The translations under genes were made by a program, and so were the position numbers. Below the pieces are notes generated by a model. It saw only the letters and a program-made list of their open reading frames with translations. It was not told the origin of the DNA and did not search any database. A DNA stretch of 64,000 nt from Streptomyces atratus (lineage in GTDB: Bacteria > Actinomycetota > Actinomycetes > Streptomycetales > Streptomycetaceae), in contig NZ_BMRN01000009.1 in the NCBI RefSeq assembly GCF_014648655.1, positions 124,001 through 188,000 on the forward strand, given 5' to 3'. Shown in pieces: positions 1 through 9,239 of this stretch; the stretch's first letter is position 1; the number at the start of each line of letters is the position of its first letter.

Positions 1-45
1 GGACGCAGCTCATCTCCTGCGGACTCCGGAAGGCGAACGGCGTCT

Positions 46-168
46 TTAGCGACGGGACACCACGGTGCTGCGCGCCGTCGCGGTCACCGCCATCACCAGC
101 GTGCACATGGCCGCCACGAGGAAGGCGGCCGTGCGCAGCGGGTGCCGCACGCCGAGGTCAGGACTCAT
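46..168 (-). CDS. possible 40-aa small membrane protein
   Basis: An ATG at 166-168 overlaps the stop of the phosphatase-like gene and opens a 40-codon frame with one hydrophobic stretch (about residues 12-31, AAFLVAAMCTLVMAVTATA) flanked by arginines. This looks like a single-pass membrane peptide. No convincing ribosome binding site precedes it, so expression would depend on coupling to the upstream gene. It is short and unrecognised, and could be a chance frame. Confidence 0.3.
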   Translation of the reverse strand: MSPDLGVRHPLRTAAFLVAAMCTLVMAVTATARSTVVSRR

Positions 169-2389
169 CTGCCACGGACGGGATCTCCTGCTCGGTCCAC
201 AGGGCCTTGCCGTCGCTGCTGTAACGGGTGCCCCAGTGGGTGGCGAGCTGGGAGACGATGAACAGTCCGCGTCCGCCCTCGTCGACGGTGCGCGCATGGC
301 GCAGATGGGGTGACACCCGACTGCTGTCGTGCACCTCGCAGGTGAGCGAGCGGTCCAGGATCAGCCGCAGCCGCAGTGGAGGGGTGCCGTAGCGGACGGC
401 GTTGGTGATCAGTTCGCTCACGATGAGTTCGGTCGCCTCGGCCGTCTCCTCGTCGAGGTTCCAGCCGTCGAGCCGGTCGCGCACGAGCGTACGGGCGATG
501 GCGGGTGTGGTCCGGTCGTGGGCCAGCTCCCAGGTCGCGACCCGTTCGGCCGGGACGACGCCGGTACGTGCGAGGAGAAGGGCGGCGCCCTCGGGACAGT
601 CCTCGGCCGGGAGGGTGTAGACGACGTCGTCGCACAGGTCCTGCAGACTCCGGCCGGGCTGCGCGAGCGCTTCCCGTACCAGGTTGGAGGATCCGTGGCC
701 GGTCAGGAGGGTGCCGGTGAAGAACGCCAGAACGCTGCCTTCGTCGAGCTCGAAGGCGGCGGTGGCGAACGGTGAACTGTCGGTGGAGATGAGCGAGGGC
801 CCTTCGGGTACGTCCAGGATGGTCGTGGTGCCGTCGGGCGTGATGAGAACCGGTGTCGGATGCCCCGCCCGTGCGATGGTGCAGGTACGGGAGAACGGGT
901 CGTAGACCGCGTACATGCAGGTTGCCTCGGGCGATTCCCGGTGCAGCCGGTCGTCGGGCGGAAGCGATGCCCGTTCGACGGCCAGGCGGCCGGCGATGTC
1001 GCTCAGCCGGGCAAGCACTTCGTCCGGCTCCAGGTCGAGACCGGCCAGCGCGTGGATGACGGTCCGCAGCTGCCCCATGGTGATGGCCGCCTGGAGGCCC
1101 GGACCCTCGACATTGCCGATGATGAGAGCGGTGCGCGCACCGGAGAGACCGATGGTGTCGAACCAGCAGCCGCTGTTGCGCCCGGGCAGCAGGACGTGTG
1201 CCGTCTCCACGGCGATCCGGTCACCGTCGCGCTGGGGGAGGAGCCGATGCTGGACCGTCGACGCGATCACATGGTTGCGCTCGTAGCGCCGTGCGTTGTC
1301 GACGCTCAGCGCGACATGAGCGGCTGCGGTCAGAGCGAGCGGGACATCGTTCTCCTCATAGGGCTCCGCCCCCGGGCACCGGTAGAGACTCACCAGACCG
1401 AGGACCGTGCCGTGCAGCTTCAGCGGGACCACGATCAACGAGTGGGCCCGGGTCGCTTCGATCATCCGGGCGCTGTCGGGATCCGCGTCGAGCCACGGTG
1501 TCCGGGGACCGATCTGGACGAGACGGGGCCGGAGATCCGACGCGGACAGAGCATAGGGGGTACGGGCGGGCAGCCTGCGCATCTCTCCGACCAGGCCGTC
1601 CCGGTGACCGTCGGCGCCGAGGCCCCGGACTGCCGCGCGGCGCAGTGGGACATCGCTCCCCAGGGGTCCGGTCGGCGGATCCGAACCGCGCAGGACCTCG
1701 TCCACCACCTCGACCACGGCGACGTCGGCGAACACCGGAACGACGGCCTCGACGAGCCCCTCGCAGGTGGCCGCCACATCGAGTGACCTGCCCACCCGCG
1801 TGCGTACCGCGGCGAGACACGCCGCCCGGACGCGCGCCTTCTCCTGCTCGTTGATATCGACGACCGCGGCCAGCAGGCCGAGGGTGCGACCGTCCGCATC
1901 GTCCAGACGGTAGACGGACACCCTGAGGCTGCGACTGGGGCCGGGGGCGTCCTGGAGCCGGCCGCGGATCACCTGGTCGCGCGAGGCCACGCCGGTGTCC
2001 AGCACTCCGCGCAGTATCCGCTCCGCTTTGCCCGGTTGTTCGAGGTGGTACGCGTCGGTGAAGTGACGCCCCGCAAGGAGTTCGGCGGGGACGACGTCGG
2101 AAAGGGGGTTCGCCCGCACCACCCGCAACTGCGTGTCCAGAACATGCAGGCCCACCGCGGACTGGGCGAACAGCGTGTGGAGGACCGCCGCCCCCAAATC
2201 GTCGACCGGAGTCGACCCGGGGTCCGGTGCACCGGTGTCCGGCTCTGCCACGGATTCACCCCCATCGGGCTCCGTCCACCGCGCGTATCGGCGGGTAGGG
2301 ACAAGCGTCGGCGTACCCTCCCCGCTTCGCCACTGCTCAGTGGCAGACGGATGAACAGCCGCCGGGATCAAGGAAGAACGACGGCTCAC
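158..2389 (-). CDS. PAS-GAF-SpoIIE-like-HATPase regulator with degenerate phosphatase domain
   Basis: A 743-aa soluble regulator of the Streptomyces RsbU/SpoIIE plus RsbW-like ATPase class, which normally tunes anti-sigma/anti-anti-sigma switches. A PAS-like fold is at about 66-180, GAF at about 190-365, PP2C/SpoIIE-like at about 375-608 and HATPase_c at about 620-735. The ATPase N-box is intact (ELIVSELITNAVRYG, Asn663; DEGGRGLFIVSQL later). The phosphatase domain keeps its fold motifs (MYAVYDP, ARAGHPTPV), but the expected acidic metal ligands are replaced: Cys408 in SGCWFD, Asn426 in GNVEG, Gly559 in FTGTLL and Glu600-Gly601 where DD is usual. The GTG start overlaps the stop of the upstream gene by 4 nt, so the two are probably translationally coupled. 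Inference: a ligand-sensing pseudophosphatase acting through its ATPase domain. Confidence 0.9.
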   Translation of the reverse strand: MSRRSSLIPAAVHPSATEQWRSGEGTPTLVPTRRYARWTEPDGGESVAEPDTGAPDPGSTPVDDLGAAVLHTLFAQSAVGLHVLDTQLRVVRANPLSDVVPAELLAGRHFTDAYHLEQPGKAERILRGVLDTGVASRDQVIRGRLQDAPGPSRSLRVSVYRLDDADGRTLGLLAAVVDINEQEKARVRAACLAAVRTRVGRSLDVAATCEGLVEAVVPVFADVAVVEVVDEVLRGSDPPTGPLGSDVPLRRAAVRGLGADGHRDGLVGEMRRLPARTPYALSASDLRPRLVQIGPRTPWLDADPDSARMIEATRAHSLIVVPLKLHGTVLGLVSLYRCPGAEPYEENDVPLALTAAAHVALSVDNARRYERNHVIASTVQHRLLPQRDGDRIAVETAHVLLPGRNSGCWFDTIGLSGARTALIIGNVEGPGLQAAITMGQLRTVIHALAGLDLEPDEVLARLSDIAGRLAVERASLPPDDRLHRESPEATCMYAVYDPFSRTCTIARAGHPTPVLITPDGTTTILDVPEGPSLISTDSSPFATAAFELDEGSVLAFFTGTLLTGHGSSNLVREALAQPGRSLQDLCDDVVYTLPAEDCPEGAALLLARTGVVPAERVATWELAHDRTTPAIARTLVRDRLDGWNLDEETAEATELIVSELITNAVRYGTPPLRLRLILDRSLTCEVHDSSRVSPHLRHARTVDEGGRGLFIVSQLATHWGTRYSSDGKALWTEQEIPSVADES

Positions 2390-3720
2390 GCCGCTCCGCG
2401 CCCGTCCTGGGCGCCCGCCGGCCCGCCGGCCGACGGGGTGCCACCGGAGGCAGGCCGGGCGGGCGTCGCCACGGACTCGGGGGCCGACCCCGTGTCCGAC
2501 GACGGCGGTGGGGGCGGCGTCCCGGTGGACGGGGGCACCGGAGCCTGCGGTTCGGTGGCCGTTGCCGTGGTGGGTGGCGAGGAGGCGGAAGACGGCGAGG
2601 GCGGCGCGGTGGTCGAGGAAGAGGACGCGGACGGTGGTTCCGAAGAGGGGGATTTCGACGAGGCCGAGGCCGAGGCCGACGTCGAAGGGCAGGGCCCGGT
2701 GGAGGCGCCGGGAGGCTGTGACGAGCAGGGCGGGAAGATCGTCTTCGAGGGCGGGGCGGTCTTCTTGTCATGGCCGCCGGTGTCACCCGCGTCGCGCCTG
2801 AACCAGTCGCCACTCCTCGGGTCGAACATGATGAACGCCTTCACCGTCTGCGGCGCGGGCTCCACCACCACGACGTTCGAGGAGCGGTAACCGGGCCACG
2901 CGTCGCCCATCAGCTTCACGCCGCCCTTCACCGCGACCGGCGGGAGCAGCGGGTTTCCGCAGGCACAGCGCACCCGTGGCACGCCGCGGTCGTCGACCAG
3001 GACGGCCGTGCCGGCCTGGAGCACTGCCTGAAAGCCGGTGGGTGCACCGTTGCGGTACCCGTGGTTGGTGACGCGGGTGTCCAGCCGCAGCTGGACCGGG
3101 GTCAGCGAGCGCAGATAGCCGGGGACGCCGGAGGGATCGATCCCCAGGACCGACGCGAACGCACTGTTCTTGCCGGGATCTGCCGTGAGCGCGGTGATCT
3201 GATGCTCCACGTCACAGCTGGAGACGTTACGGGTGCCTCCGTACAGCCCCGGCGTCGAGCCCCGCACCGCCTGCGTGACGTTCGCCGCTGTCCCGGAGAG
3301 GCTGGGCAGCGGGGTCGGTGTCGTCGCCCCGGAACTGGACCGCGCCGTCGAGGGGGTGTACGGATCGGGGCCGGTCGAGCCGGCCGCCTGCAGGAAGACC
3401 TCGCCGCGCGCCACCGATCCGCCGTCGGGGCGGGTGAGGACGACGGTCAGCACCACAGCGGCCACGATCACAGCGGCGATCGACACCACCAGGGGCACCG
3501 ACCGCCACCAGGGACGCCCGGGACCCCCGCCGGAGCCGGAAGGCTGCGCCGCATGACGGGGGCCGCCGGGTCCGCCCGCGCCGCCGGAGCCGCCTGCGGC
3601 CGGTGGTCCGGAGGGACGCTGCGGCGGTGGCGGTGGCACAGGTCCTTGTTGCGTGGGGCCCGAGAGAGGGCCGGAGGGGGGTCCTTCGGGGCGGCCGGAC
3701 GGCGGGGGTCGGTCACTCAC
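2386..3720 (-). CDS. DUF6777-like single-pass membrane protein with Pro- and Ser-rich tails
   Basis: A 444-aa protein with a Pro/Gly-rich cytoplasmic N-terminus (about 1-70), one transmembrane helix (about 75-96, VPLVVSIAAVIVAAVVLTVV), a folded outer domain (about 105-320) and a low-complexity Ser/Pro/Thr tail. The folded part resembles the Streptomyces family annotated as DUF6777, often found beside kinase and FHA genes. It contains conserved cysteines (SSCDVEH, RCACGNP). The biochemical role is unknown. The start is GTG, and its stop overlaps the downstream regulator start (GTGA), making a two-gene operon. The tail suggests it reaches into or through the cell wall. The family name is from recognition only. 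Confidence 0.8.
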   Translation of the reverse strand: MSDRPPPSGRPEGPPSGPLSGPTQQGPVPPPPPQRPSGPPAAGGSGGAGGPGGPRHAAQPSGSGGGPGRPWWRSVPLVVSIAAVIVAAVVLTVVLTRPDGGSVARGEVFLQAAGSTGPDPYTPSTARSSSGATTPTPLPSLSGTAANVTQAVRGSTPGLYGGTRNVSSCDVEHQITALTADPGKNSAFASVLGIDPSGVPGYLRSLTPVQLRLDTRVTNHGYRNGAPTGFQAVLQAGTAVLVDDRGVPRVRCACGNPLLPPVAVKGGVKLMGDAWPGYRSSNVVVVEPAPQTVKAFIMFDPRSGDWFRRDAGDTGGHDKKTAPPSKTIFPPCSSQPPGASTGPCPSTSASASASSKSPSSEPPSASSSSTTAPPSPSSASSPPTTATATEPQAPVPPSTGTPPPPPSSDTGSAPESVATPARPASGGTPSAGGPAGAQDGRGAA

Positions 3721-3864
3721 GGTTCTTCTTCCGGGCGGTAGGGATCTGTCACGATTTTTCCCTTACATGCACATTGTGTGCCCCGTGCTCGCGAGGCCCG
3801 CAAGCCGACGCCGACCGGCTCTCCCAAGGGGCGGAGTGCCCGGCGCCGTGCCTAGCGTGGCCCC

Positions 3865-5142
3865 GTGAGCGAACAGGGAGCCGGGGACCGGAGCGGCACG
3901 GCACGCAGCGCCGCACACGGCTGGGGCGATGCCCTCGTCATGGTGCTCGCCGGGCTGGTGGTCATGGCTGTCACGGCCGCGCTCGGACTGTGGGCGGCCG
4001 GCGCGACCGCTCTGCCGGACGGTGCTTTCCCGCGCGTCGTCGCGGCTGTCGTCGTGATGGCGGCGGGCGGCACGGTCGACCTCTCCGGGAACGCCGGTGA
4101 CCTCGCGAGGACCCGCGCGGACCTCTCGGTGCTGCCGCTCTCGGTGACCCTCGCCGGAGCGCTGGTGATTGCCGCGGGCTTTCTGCGCCCGCTGAGTCAC
4201 CGGGCCGTCGCGGGCACCCGAGAACTGGCGGGCTGGGCCGCCCGGGTGGCAGTGCTCTGGGCGCTGGTGCTCATCGGCCTCTCGCTGCTCGCCCGCCAGA
4301 CGTTCGCCGTCGCGGTCGGGGGCCCGACCGGCACGGTCATCAGCGACGTGTTCGACGCGTCCCCCGAGGTCGGATTCCGGGCCGATGTCCTCCTCACCCT
4401 CGTCCTCGGCCTGATCTGGCTGGCAGGGGTCCTCGTCCTCGCTCTCCTCGTGTCGCGGGCGGCGCCGCTCCCCGCCCGGCTGGTGCGCTTCCAGGAGTCG
4501 GTGCGCCCTGCCGCGTATGCCATGGTGGCTCTGCTGCTCGCATACGTCGTACTGGGACTGGTCGTCGGGCTCGTCGTCGCGGTGACCCGCGGTCACCCGG
4601 CCGAGACGTTCGCCGTGATTCTCCTGGGGCTGCCGAACCTTGTGTGGCTCGCCTTCACGCTGGGGCTCGGGGCGTCGTGGGAGGGACGGGTGGACGGTCC
4701 GTTCGGGCTGCCCGTGCCGCATGTGCTCGACTCCGTACTCCGTTCCCCGGACATCTCCACCCTCGACGTCACCACGCTGGCCGATGCCGACGCGCGGTCC
4801 TGGTGGCTGGTGGTCGTCGCCGCGGTCCTGACCCTGTCCGCCGCGTTCCTCATGGCGATTCGCTCGCCCGCTCGGATGCCGCCCCGGCAGCACGCCATGC
4901 ACATGGCGGTGGGGCTCGTACTCACCGTGCTGACCATCTGCCTGACCGCCCGGATCTCCGCGCACTTCGGACTGTCGCTGCTGGGTATCGGAGATGTCGA
5001 CGGCAGCCTCGGCGGGCAGGTCACCCTGCGCCCCCGGGTAGGGAGCGCACTCGCTCTGGCCGCGCTCTGGGGGCTGGTCACCGGGTTCCTCGGCAGCCTG
5101 CTCGGCTCCAGGGTCCTCCGGCGCGGCGAAGTGGCCGGCTGA
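3865..5142 (+). CDS. streptophobe-type polytopic membrane protein
   Basis: A 425-aa protein dominated by about ten hydrophobic segments, the first at about residues 22-45 (ALVMVLAGLVVMAVTAALGL), with short polar loops and no recognised catalytic motif. Composition and pattern match the actinomycete proteins called the streptophobe family, whose function is unknown. The GTG start gives a short charged N-terminus. It is transcribed away from the DUF6777-like gene and converges on the kinase gene with only 9 nt between stops. Such proteins commonly sit beside kinase/FHA loci, so it may belong to the same envelope-signalling module. Confidence 0.8.
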   Translation: MSEQGAGDRSGTARSAAHGWGDALVMVLAGLVVMAVTAALGLWAAGATALPDGAFPRVVAAVVVMAAGGTVDLSGNAGDLARTRADLSVLPLSVTLAGALVIAAGFLRPLSHRAVAGTRELAGWAARVAVLWALVLIGLSLLARQTFAVAVGGPTGTVISDVFDASPEVGFRADVLLTLVLGLIWLAGVLVLALLVSRAAPLPARLVRFQESVRPAAYAMVALLLAYVVLGLVVGLVVAVTRGHPAETFAVILLGLPNLVWLAFTLGLGASWEGRVDGPFGLPVPHVLDSVLRSPDISTLDVTTLADADARSWWLVVVAAVLTLSAAFLMAIRSPARMPPRQHAMHMAVGLVLTVLTICLTARISAHFGLSLLGIGDVDGSLGGQVTLRPRVGSALALAALWGLVTGFLGSLLGSRVLRRGEVAG

Positions 5143-5151
5143 CCACCGCGC

Positions 5152-6192
5152 CTACCGCCGGAGCCCGGGGAACACCGGCAGCGCCCAGTGCGGCGGCCCG
5201 GGCGGTGGCTCGGGCTCCGGGGTCCGTGCGGCGACCCGCCGGTCGACGAGGGGCGGCGGATGGTTGTCCCGGGCACCGGCCCGGGCGGCCGAGCGCAGGG
5301 CGGCCACGAACTGCAGACATGAGTCGTACCGGTCGTCCGGGCTCTTGGCCAGCGCCTTCGCCAGGACGTCGTCCACCGCGGCCGGGAGATCGGGGCGCAG
5401 CCCGCTCAGGGGCGGCGGCGGGTCGAACTGGTGGGCCCACAGCAGGGCCATGTCGTCGTCGCGCCGGAACGGCGGTCCGCCGGCCAGGGTCTCGTGGACG
5501 ACACACGCCAGGCTGTAGACATCGCACCGGCCGTCCACCGGACGGCCGGAGATCTGCTCGGGCGCCACATAGTCGAGTGTTCCGACGAACTGGCCCACCG
5601 AGGTGAATCCGGTCAGTGACAGCGACTTCTTCGTCAGACCGAAGTCGGTCAGGTACACATGCTCGGGGTGGTCGCTGTCCGTGCCCGCCGCGACCAGGAT
5701 GTTGCCGGGCTTGACGTCCCGGTGCACCAGGTCGTGATCGTGGGCGGCGTCGAGTGCGGAGGCCACCTGCGCAGCGATCCGGACCGCCGTGCCGATCGGC
5801 ATCGGCCCCTCGCGGTCGATGCGAGCGCGCAGGTCCTGACCTGCGACGTAACGCATGGCGATATAGAGAATGCCTTCGGTCTCACCGGCCTCGAAGACCG
5901 GCACGATATGCGGATGGTCGATCGCGGCCGCGACCCGCGACTCATGGGTGAAGCGTTTGCGGAATGTGTCGTTGCGCGCGAGTTCGGGTGCCAGCAGCTT
6001 GAGAGCGACCGTGCGGTCCAGTCGCAGATCCCTGGCCCGGTAGACCACCGCCATGCCACCGCGACCGATCTCGCTCTCCACCACATAGCTCGCGATCTGC
6101 TTCCCGATCAGACCGGAAGGCCTGCCGACGGGCGGCTCGGTACCCCGCGAGGAGTGCGCGGCAGCCGGGGGCCGCGGCTCGCCGGCCATCAC
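5152..6192 (-). CDS. soluble serine/threonine protein kinase
   Basis: A 346-aa Hanks-type kinase. The order of motifs is complete: glycine loop GRGGMAVVYRA, VALKLL lysine, catalytic HRDVKPGN, DFGLTKK, and APEQ before the substrate lobe. The domain spans about 30-290. The remainder is a Pro/Arg-rich tail with no transmembrane helix or PASTA repeat, so it should be cytosolic. The GTG start overlaps the upstream SH3-like gene by 4 nt, and that gene follows the FHA-ABC exporter. The arrangement resembles mycobacterial PknF with Rv1747, where the kinase phosphorylates the FHA-linked ABC protein. That partnership is inferred here, not shown. Confidence 0.93.
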   Translation of the reverse strand: MMAGEPRPPAAAHSSRGTEPPVGRPSGLIGKQIASYVVESEIGRGGMAVVYRARDLRLDRTVALKLLAPELARNDTFRKRFTHESRVAAAIDHPHIVPVFEAGETEGILYIAMRYVAGQDLRARIDREGPMPIGTAVRIAAQVASALDAAHDHDLVHRDVKPGNILVAAGTDSDHPEHVYLTDFGLTKKSLSLTGFTSVGQFVGTLDYVAPEQISGRPVDGRCDVYSLACVVHETLAGGPPFRRDDDMALLWAHQFDPPPPLSGLRPDLPAAVDDVLAKALAKSPDDRYDSCLQFVAALRSAARAGARDNHPPPLVDRRVAARTPEPEPPPGPPHWALPVFPGLRR

Positions 6193-6869
6193 CCGTCACC
6201 CGCCCGGGTGGGCGGATGCGAGGCGGGTGGGCCGGATTCATCGACCGGGTGGACGATCTGTGTCGGTTCCTCGTCGTGCTCTTCCGGCGCTCGGGCGTCG
6301 GCCGACTGCTCGGGCGTGACCACCTGTGTCGGATCCGCTTCGACCGCCTCCGCCGGCCCGTTGGCCGGGGCCCCGCTCGGCCTGCCCGGTCCGGCCGAGG
6401 CCGCGTAGGTGCTCAGCCGTGTCCCGTTGCAGTACACCCAGCGCTCGTGCTCGGCGTCGTACAGCCACACCGCCTCGCTGTCCACGACCATCCCCACCCG
6501 CAGCCCCTGCGTACGGCGGCGGAAGGTCTCCCCGTCGATACGCCCATCGGCCAGCTCCTCCGTGGCGCGCCGGTACTGGGCGAGCGACTCCTGGACCCGG
6601 GCCAGCAGGGGGCGCGGATCCGCCGTACGGGCGAGTGGCTGCCCGGCGAGCGGCGGCCCCTGCGGTACGGAGACGAGTAGGCGGCCGTCGACCCAGGCCG
6701 ACCAGCCGTTGGCGCACAGGACCTGCCCCCAGTCCCCGCGCCGGTCGATGAGCTGCACGGGGAGCAGCGGGTCGAGAGGTTCGGTGGGGCGGGACACATC
6801 CGGCCCCTCCCAGGCGGGCAGCCCGTCCCGGGGGACGACATGGGTGGGACGGAACTCCGGAGTCACCAT
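6189..6869 (-). CDS. small SH3-like protein between kinase and FHA-ABC genes
   Basis: A 226-aa protein of unknown function. The first 70 residues resemble an SH3-like fold (DRRGDWGQVLCANGWSAW). A middle helical part (about 90-125) is followed by a tryptophan-rich element (WLYDAEHERWVYCNGTRL) and an acidic, disordered C-terminus. There is no signal peptide or membrane segment. It lies 15 nt after the FHA-ABC gene and overlaps the kinase start by 4 nt, so all three are probably one operon. It may be an adaptor or kinase substrate; the Thr-rich acidic tail (DPTQVV, EEPTQIV) contains repeated TQ(V/I)V motifs that could be FHA-recognised phosphosites. That last point is inference. Confidence 0.8.
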   Translation of the reverse strand: MVTPEFRPTHVVPRDGLPAWEGPDVSRPTEPLDPLLPVQLIDRRGDWGQVLCANGWSAWVDGRLLVSVPQGPPLAGQPLARTADPRPLLARVQESLAQYRRATEELADGRIDGETFRRRTQGLRVGMVVDSEAVWLYDAEHERWVYCNGTRLSTYAASAGPGRPSGAPANGPAEAVEADPTQVVTPEQSADARAPEEHDEEPTQIVHPVDESGPPASHPPTRAGDG

Positions 6870-6884
6870 GGGTGCCTGCTTCCG

Positions 6885-9239
6885 CTACTTCCGCATGACG
6901 GCGGGTTCGTGCCGGCGCAGCAGCCGCGCGACCACCAGTCCGAAGACGACCGACAGCACCACCAGCATCCCCATGTTCAGCAGCCACACCGATGCGGAGT
7001 GCTCGAACAGAGGATCCGAGCTCACCTTTCCCGGCACGATCCTGGCGAGCCCGATGGTCCCGCCCATCGCCGCGAGCGCCCACCGGGACGGCACCAGCCA
7101 CGCCACCTGCTCCAGGCCGGGCACCCCGTGCAGTTTCAGCAGCGCACCGCAGAAGACGACCTGAACGATGGCGAGGAGCACCAGCAGTGGCATGGTGACC
7201 TCCTCCTTGCGCACCAGCGCGGAAATGAGCAGACCGAGCATCATCGCCGTGAACGACAACATGGCCACGGCCAGCGTGACTTCGACCAGCGGCGGCAGGA
7301 GGACGCCCTTGCCGCCCGGGGCGTTCAGGTCGACGCCCACCAGACCGACCAGGGTCAGAACCACCGCCTGCAGGACCGTAACGGTGCCCAGGACCACCAC
7401 TTTGGACATCAGATACGCCGATCTGGACAGCCCGACGGCCCGCTCCCGCTGGTAGATCGCCCGTTCCTTGACCAGTTCCCGCACGGCATTGGCGGCGCCG
7501 GTCAGCACGCCGCCCACACAGAGGATGAGCAGCGCGTTGATCGCCGTGTCCTGGGTCAGCCGGCTGCCGGCCAGGGCCCGGGTCATCGCGCCCATCACGA
7601 ACGGCAGAGCGATCATGACGGCCAGGAAGGTCCGGTCGGCGCTCAGTGCGGCGGCGTACCGGCGCACGAGCGTCCACAGCTGGGCGCCCCAGCTCCGGGT
7701 CTTCGGCGGCGGCGCTACCGGGGCGACCGCGGCGTGGGGCAGCCGCGGCTGCGCGGTGGAGTTCGCGATGTACTGCCGGTGGAACGGGGACGCGCGGTAC
7801 TCCGCCGACCAATCCCGGTCCCGGTCGTGCTCGAATGCCTCGAACGCCTCCGGCCACTGCTCGAACCCGAGGAAGGCGAGTGCGTCTTCCGGAGGCCCGA
7901 AGTAGGCGGTCTTCCCGCCGGGGGCGAGAACCAGCAGCCGGTCGCAGACGTCGAGGCTGAGCACACTGTGCGTGACGACGATGACCGTACGCCCGTCGTC
8001 GGCGAGCCCCCGGAGCACATGCATGAGCGAGCGGTCCATGCCGGGGTCGAGCCCCGAGGTCGGCTCGTCGAGGAAGAGCAGCGACGGCTTCGTCAGCAGC
8101 TCCAGCGCGACGCTGACGCGCTTGCGCTGGCCGCCGGAGAGGCTGTGGATCGACTGTTCCGACCGTTTTTTCAGACCCAGCTCCCGGATCACTTCGGTGA
8201 CCCTGGCCCGGCGTTCGGACGGGGCTGTGTCGTGCGGGAAGCGGAGCTCGGCGGCGTATCCGAGGGCGCGGCACACGGTCAGCTGGGAGTGCAGGATGTC
8301 GTCCTGCGGGACGAGCCCGATGCGATGGCGCAGCTCGGCGTAGTCGTGGTACAGATCGCGGCCGTCATAGAGGACGCTGCCCTCGTCGGCCGGGCGGAGG
8401 CCGGTCAGTGCGTTGAGCAGGGTGGACTTACCGGAGCCGCTCGGACCCACCACGCCGAGCAGACACTTCTCGCCGACCGGGAAGGAGACATGGTCGAGCA
8501 ACGTCTTGCGGCCCCGGTCCACGGTGACCGCCAAGTCCTGCACATCGAGTGAGACCTCACCGGTGTCGACGAACTCCTGCAGCACGTCGCCGACCAGGGA
8601 GAACTCGGAGTGACCGATACCGACGATGTCACCGGCGGCGACCGGGGCGCGGCCGACCAGCTGGCCGTTGAGATATGTCCCGTTGTGCGAGCCGAGGTCG
8701 ACGATCTCGTATGTGCCGTCCGGATGCGCCCGCAGTTCGGCGTGCCGGTGCGAGACGGTCAGGTCGTTTACGACGAGGTCGTTGTCGGCGCTGCGGCCGA
8801 TGCGTACGGTGTGGACGGGCCGCGGGCGCACGGTGGTCGGCTGCCGGAACGTAACGGTGGCGGCGGGCATGGAGACGGCGGACGGGCGGTCCGCCGGATG
8901 CAGAGCGGGGGCCGGGGGTTCCTGACCCACCAGAACGACGCAGGGCCCGTCCGCGGGATGACCGAACCGGATGACGCTGCCGGGGCCCACGCCCGACTCA
9001 TGGATGCGTCTGCCCTCCGTGTATGTGCCGTTCGTGCTGTCCTCGTCCTCCAGTGACCAGTGGTCGGCCACGGGCCGCAGTACCGCGTGGTGCCACGAAA
9101 CCCGTGCGTCGTCGAAGACGATGTCGCTCATGGGGTCGCGCCCGACGTGGTAATCCCGGCTCGGACTCATCACAGTCGGTCCTGCGTCGGTTTCGAGAAC
9201 GAGTTCGGGCGCAGTCGGCGTGACAGGCCGTTCTCCCAT
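6885..9239 (-). CDS. FHA-FHA-ABC ATPase-permease fusion (Rv1747-like exporter)
   Basis: A single polypeptide of about 784 aa joining two FHA domains (about 10-100 and 125-215, with SHRHAEL and GSHNGTYLN), an ABCG-type ATPase (Walker A GPSGSGKSTLL, signature LSGGQRKRVS, Walker B LLFLDEPTSGLD) and a C-terminal ABC2-type membrane domain with about six helices. FHA domains bind phosphothreonine, so export is probably gated by kinase phosphorylation. The nearby kinase is the natural candidate. Mycobacterial Rv1747 has the same architecture and is linked to lipid or lipo-oligosaccharide export. I chose the ATG at 9237-9239; a TTG two codons upstream is also in frame. Confidence 0.92.
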   Translation of the reverse strand: MGERPVTPTAPELVLETDAGPTVMSPSRDYHVGRDPMSDIVFDDARVSWHHAVLRPVADHWSLEDEDSTNGTYTEGRRIHESGVGPGSVIRFGHPADGPCVVLVGQEPPAPALHPADRPSAVSMPAATVTFRQPTTVRPRPVHTVRIGRSADNDLVVNDLTVSHRHAELRAHPDGTYEIVDLGSHNGTYLNGQLVGRAPVAAGDIVGIGHSEFSLVGDVLQEFVDTGEVSLDVQDLAVTVDRGRKTLLDHVSFPVGEKCLLGVVGPSGSGKSTLLNALTGLRPADEGSVLYDGRDLYHDYAELRHRIGLVPQDDILHSQLTVCRALGYAAELRFPHDTAPSERRARVTEVIRELGLKKRSEQSIHSLSGGQRKRVSVALELLTKPSLLFLDEPTSGLDPGMDRSLMHVLRGLADDGRTVIVVTHSVLSLDVCDRLLVLAPGGKTAYFGPPEDALAFLGFEQWPEAFEAFEHDRDRDWSAEYRASPFHRQYIANSTAQPRLPHAAVAPVAPPPKTRSWGAQLWTLVRRYAAALSADRTFLAVMIALPFVMGAMTRALAGSRLTQDTAINALLILCVGGVLTGAANAVRELVKERAIYQRERAVGLSRSAYLMSKVVVLGTVTVLQAVVLTLVGLVGVDLNAPGGKGVLLPPLVEVTLAVAMLSFTAMMLGLLISALVRKEEVTMPLLVLLAIVQVVFCGALLKLHGVPGLEQVAWLVPSRWALAAMGGTIGLARIVPGKVSSDPLFEHSASVWLLNMGMLVVLSVVFGLVVARLLRRHEPAVMRK

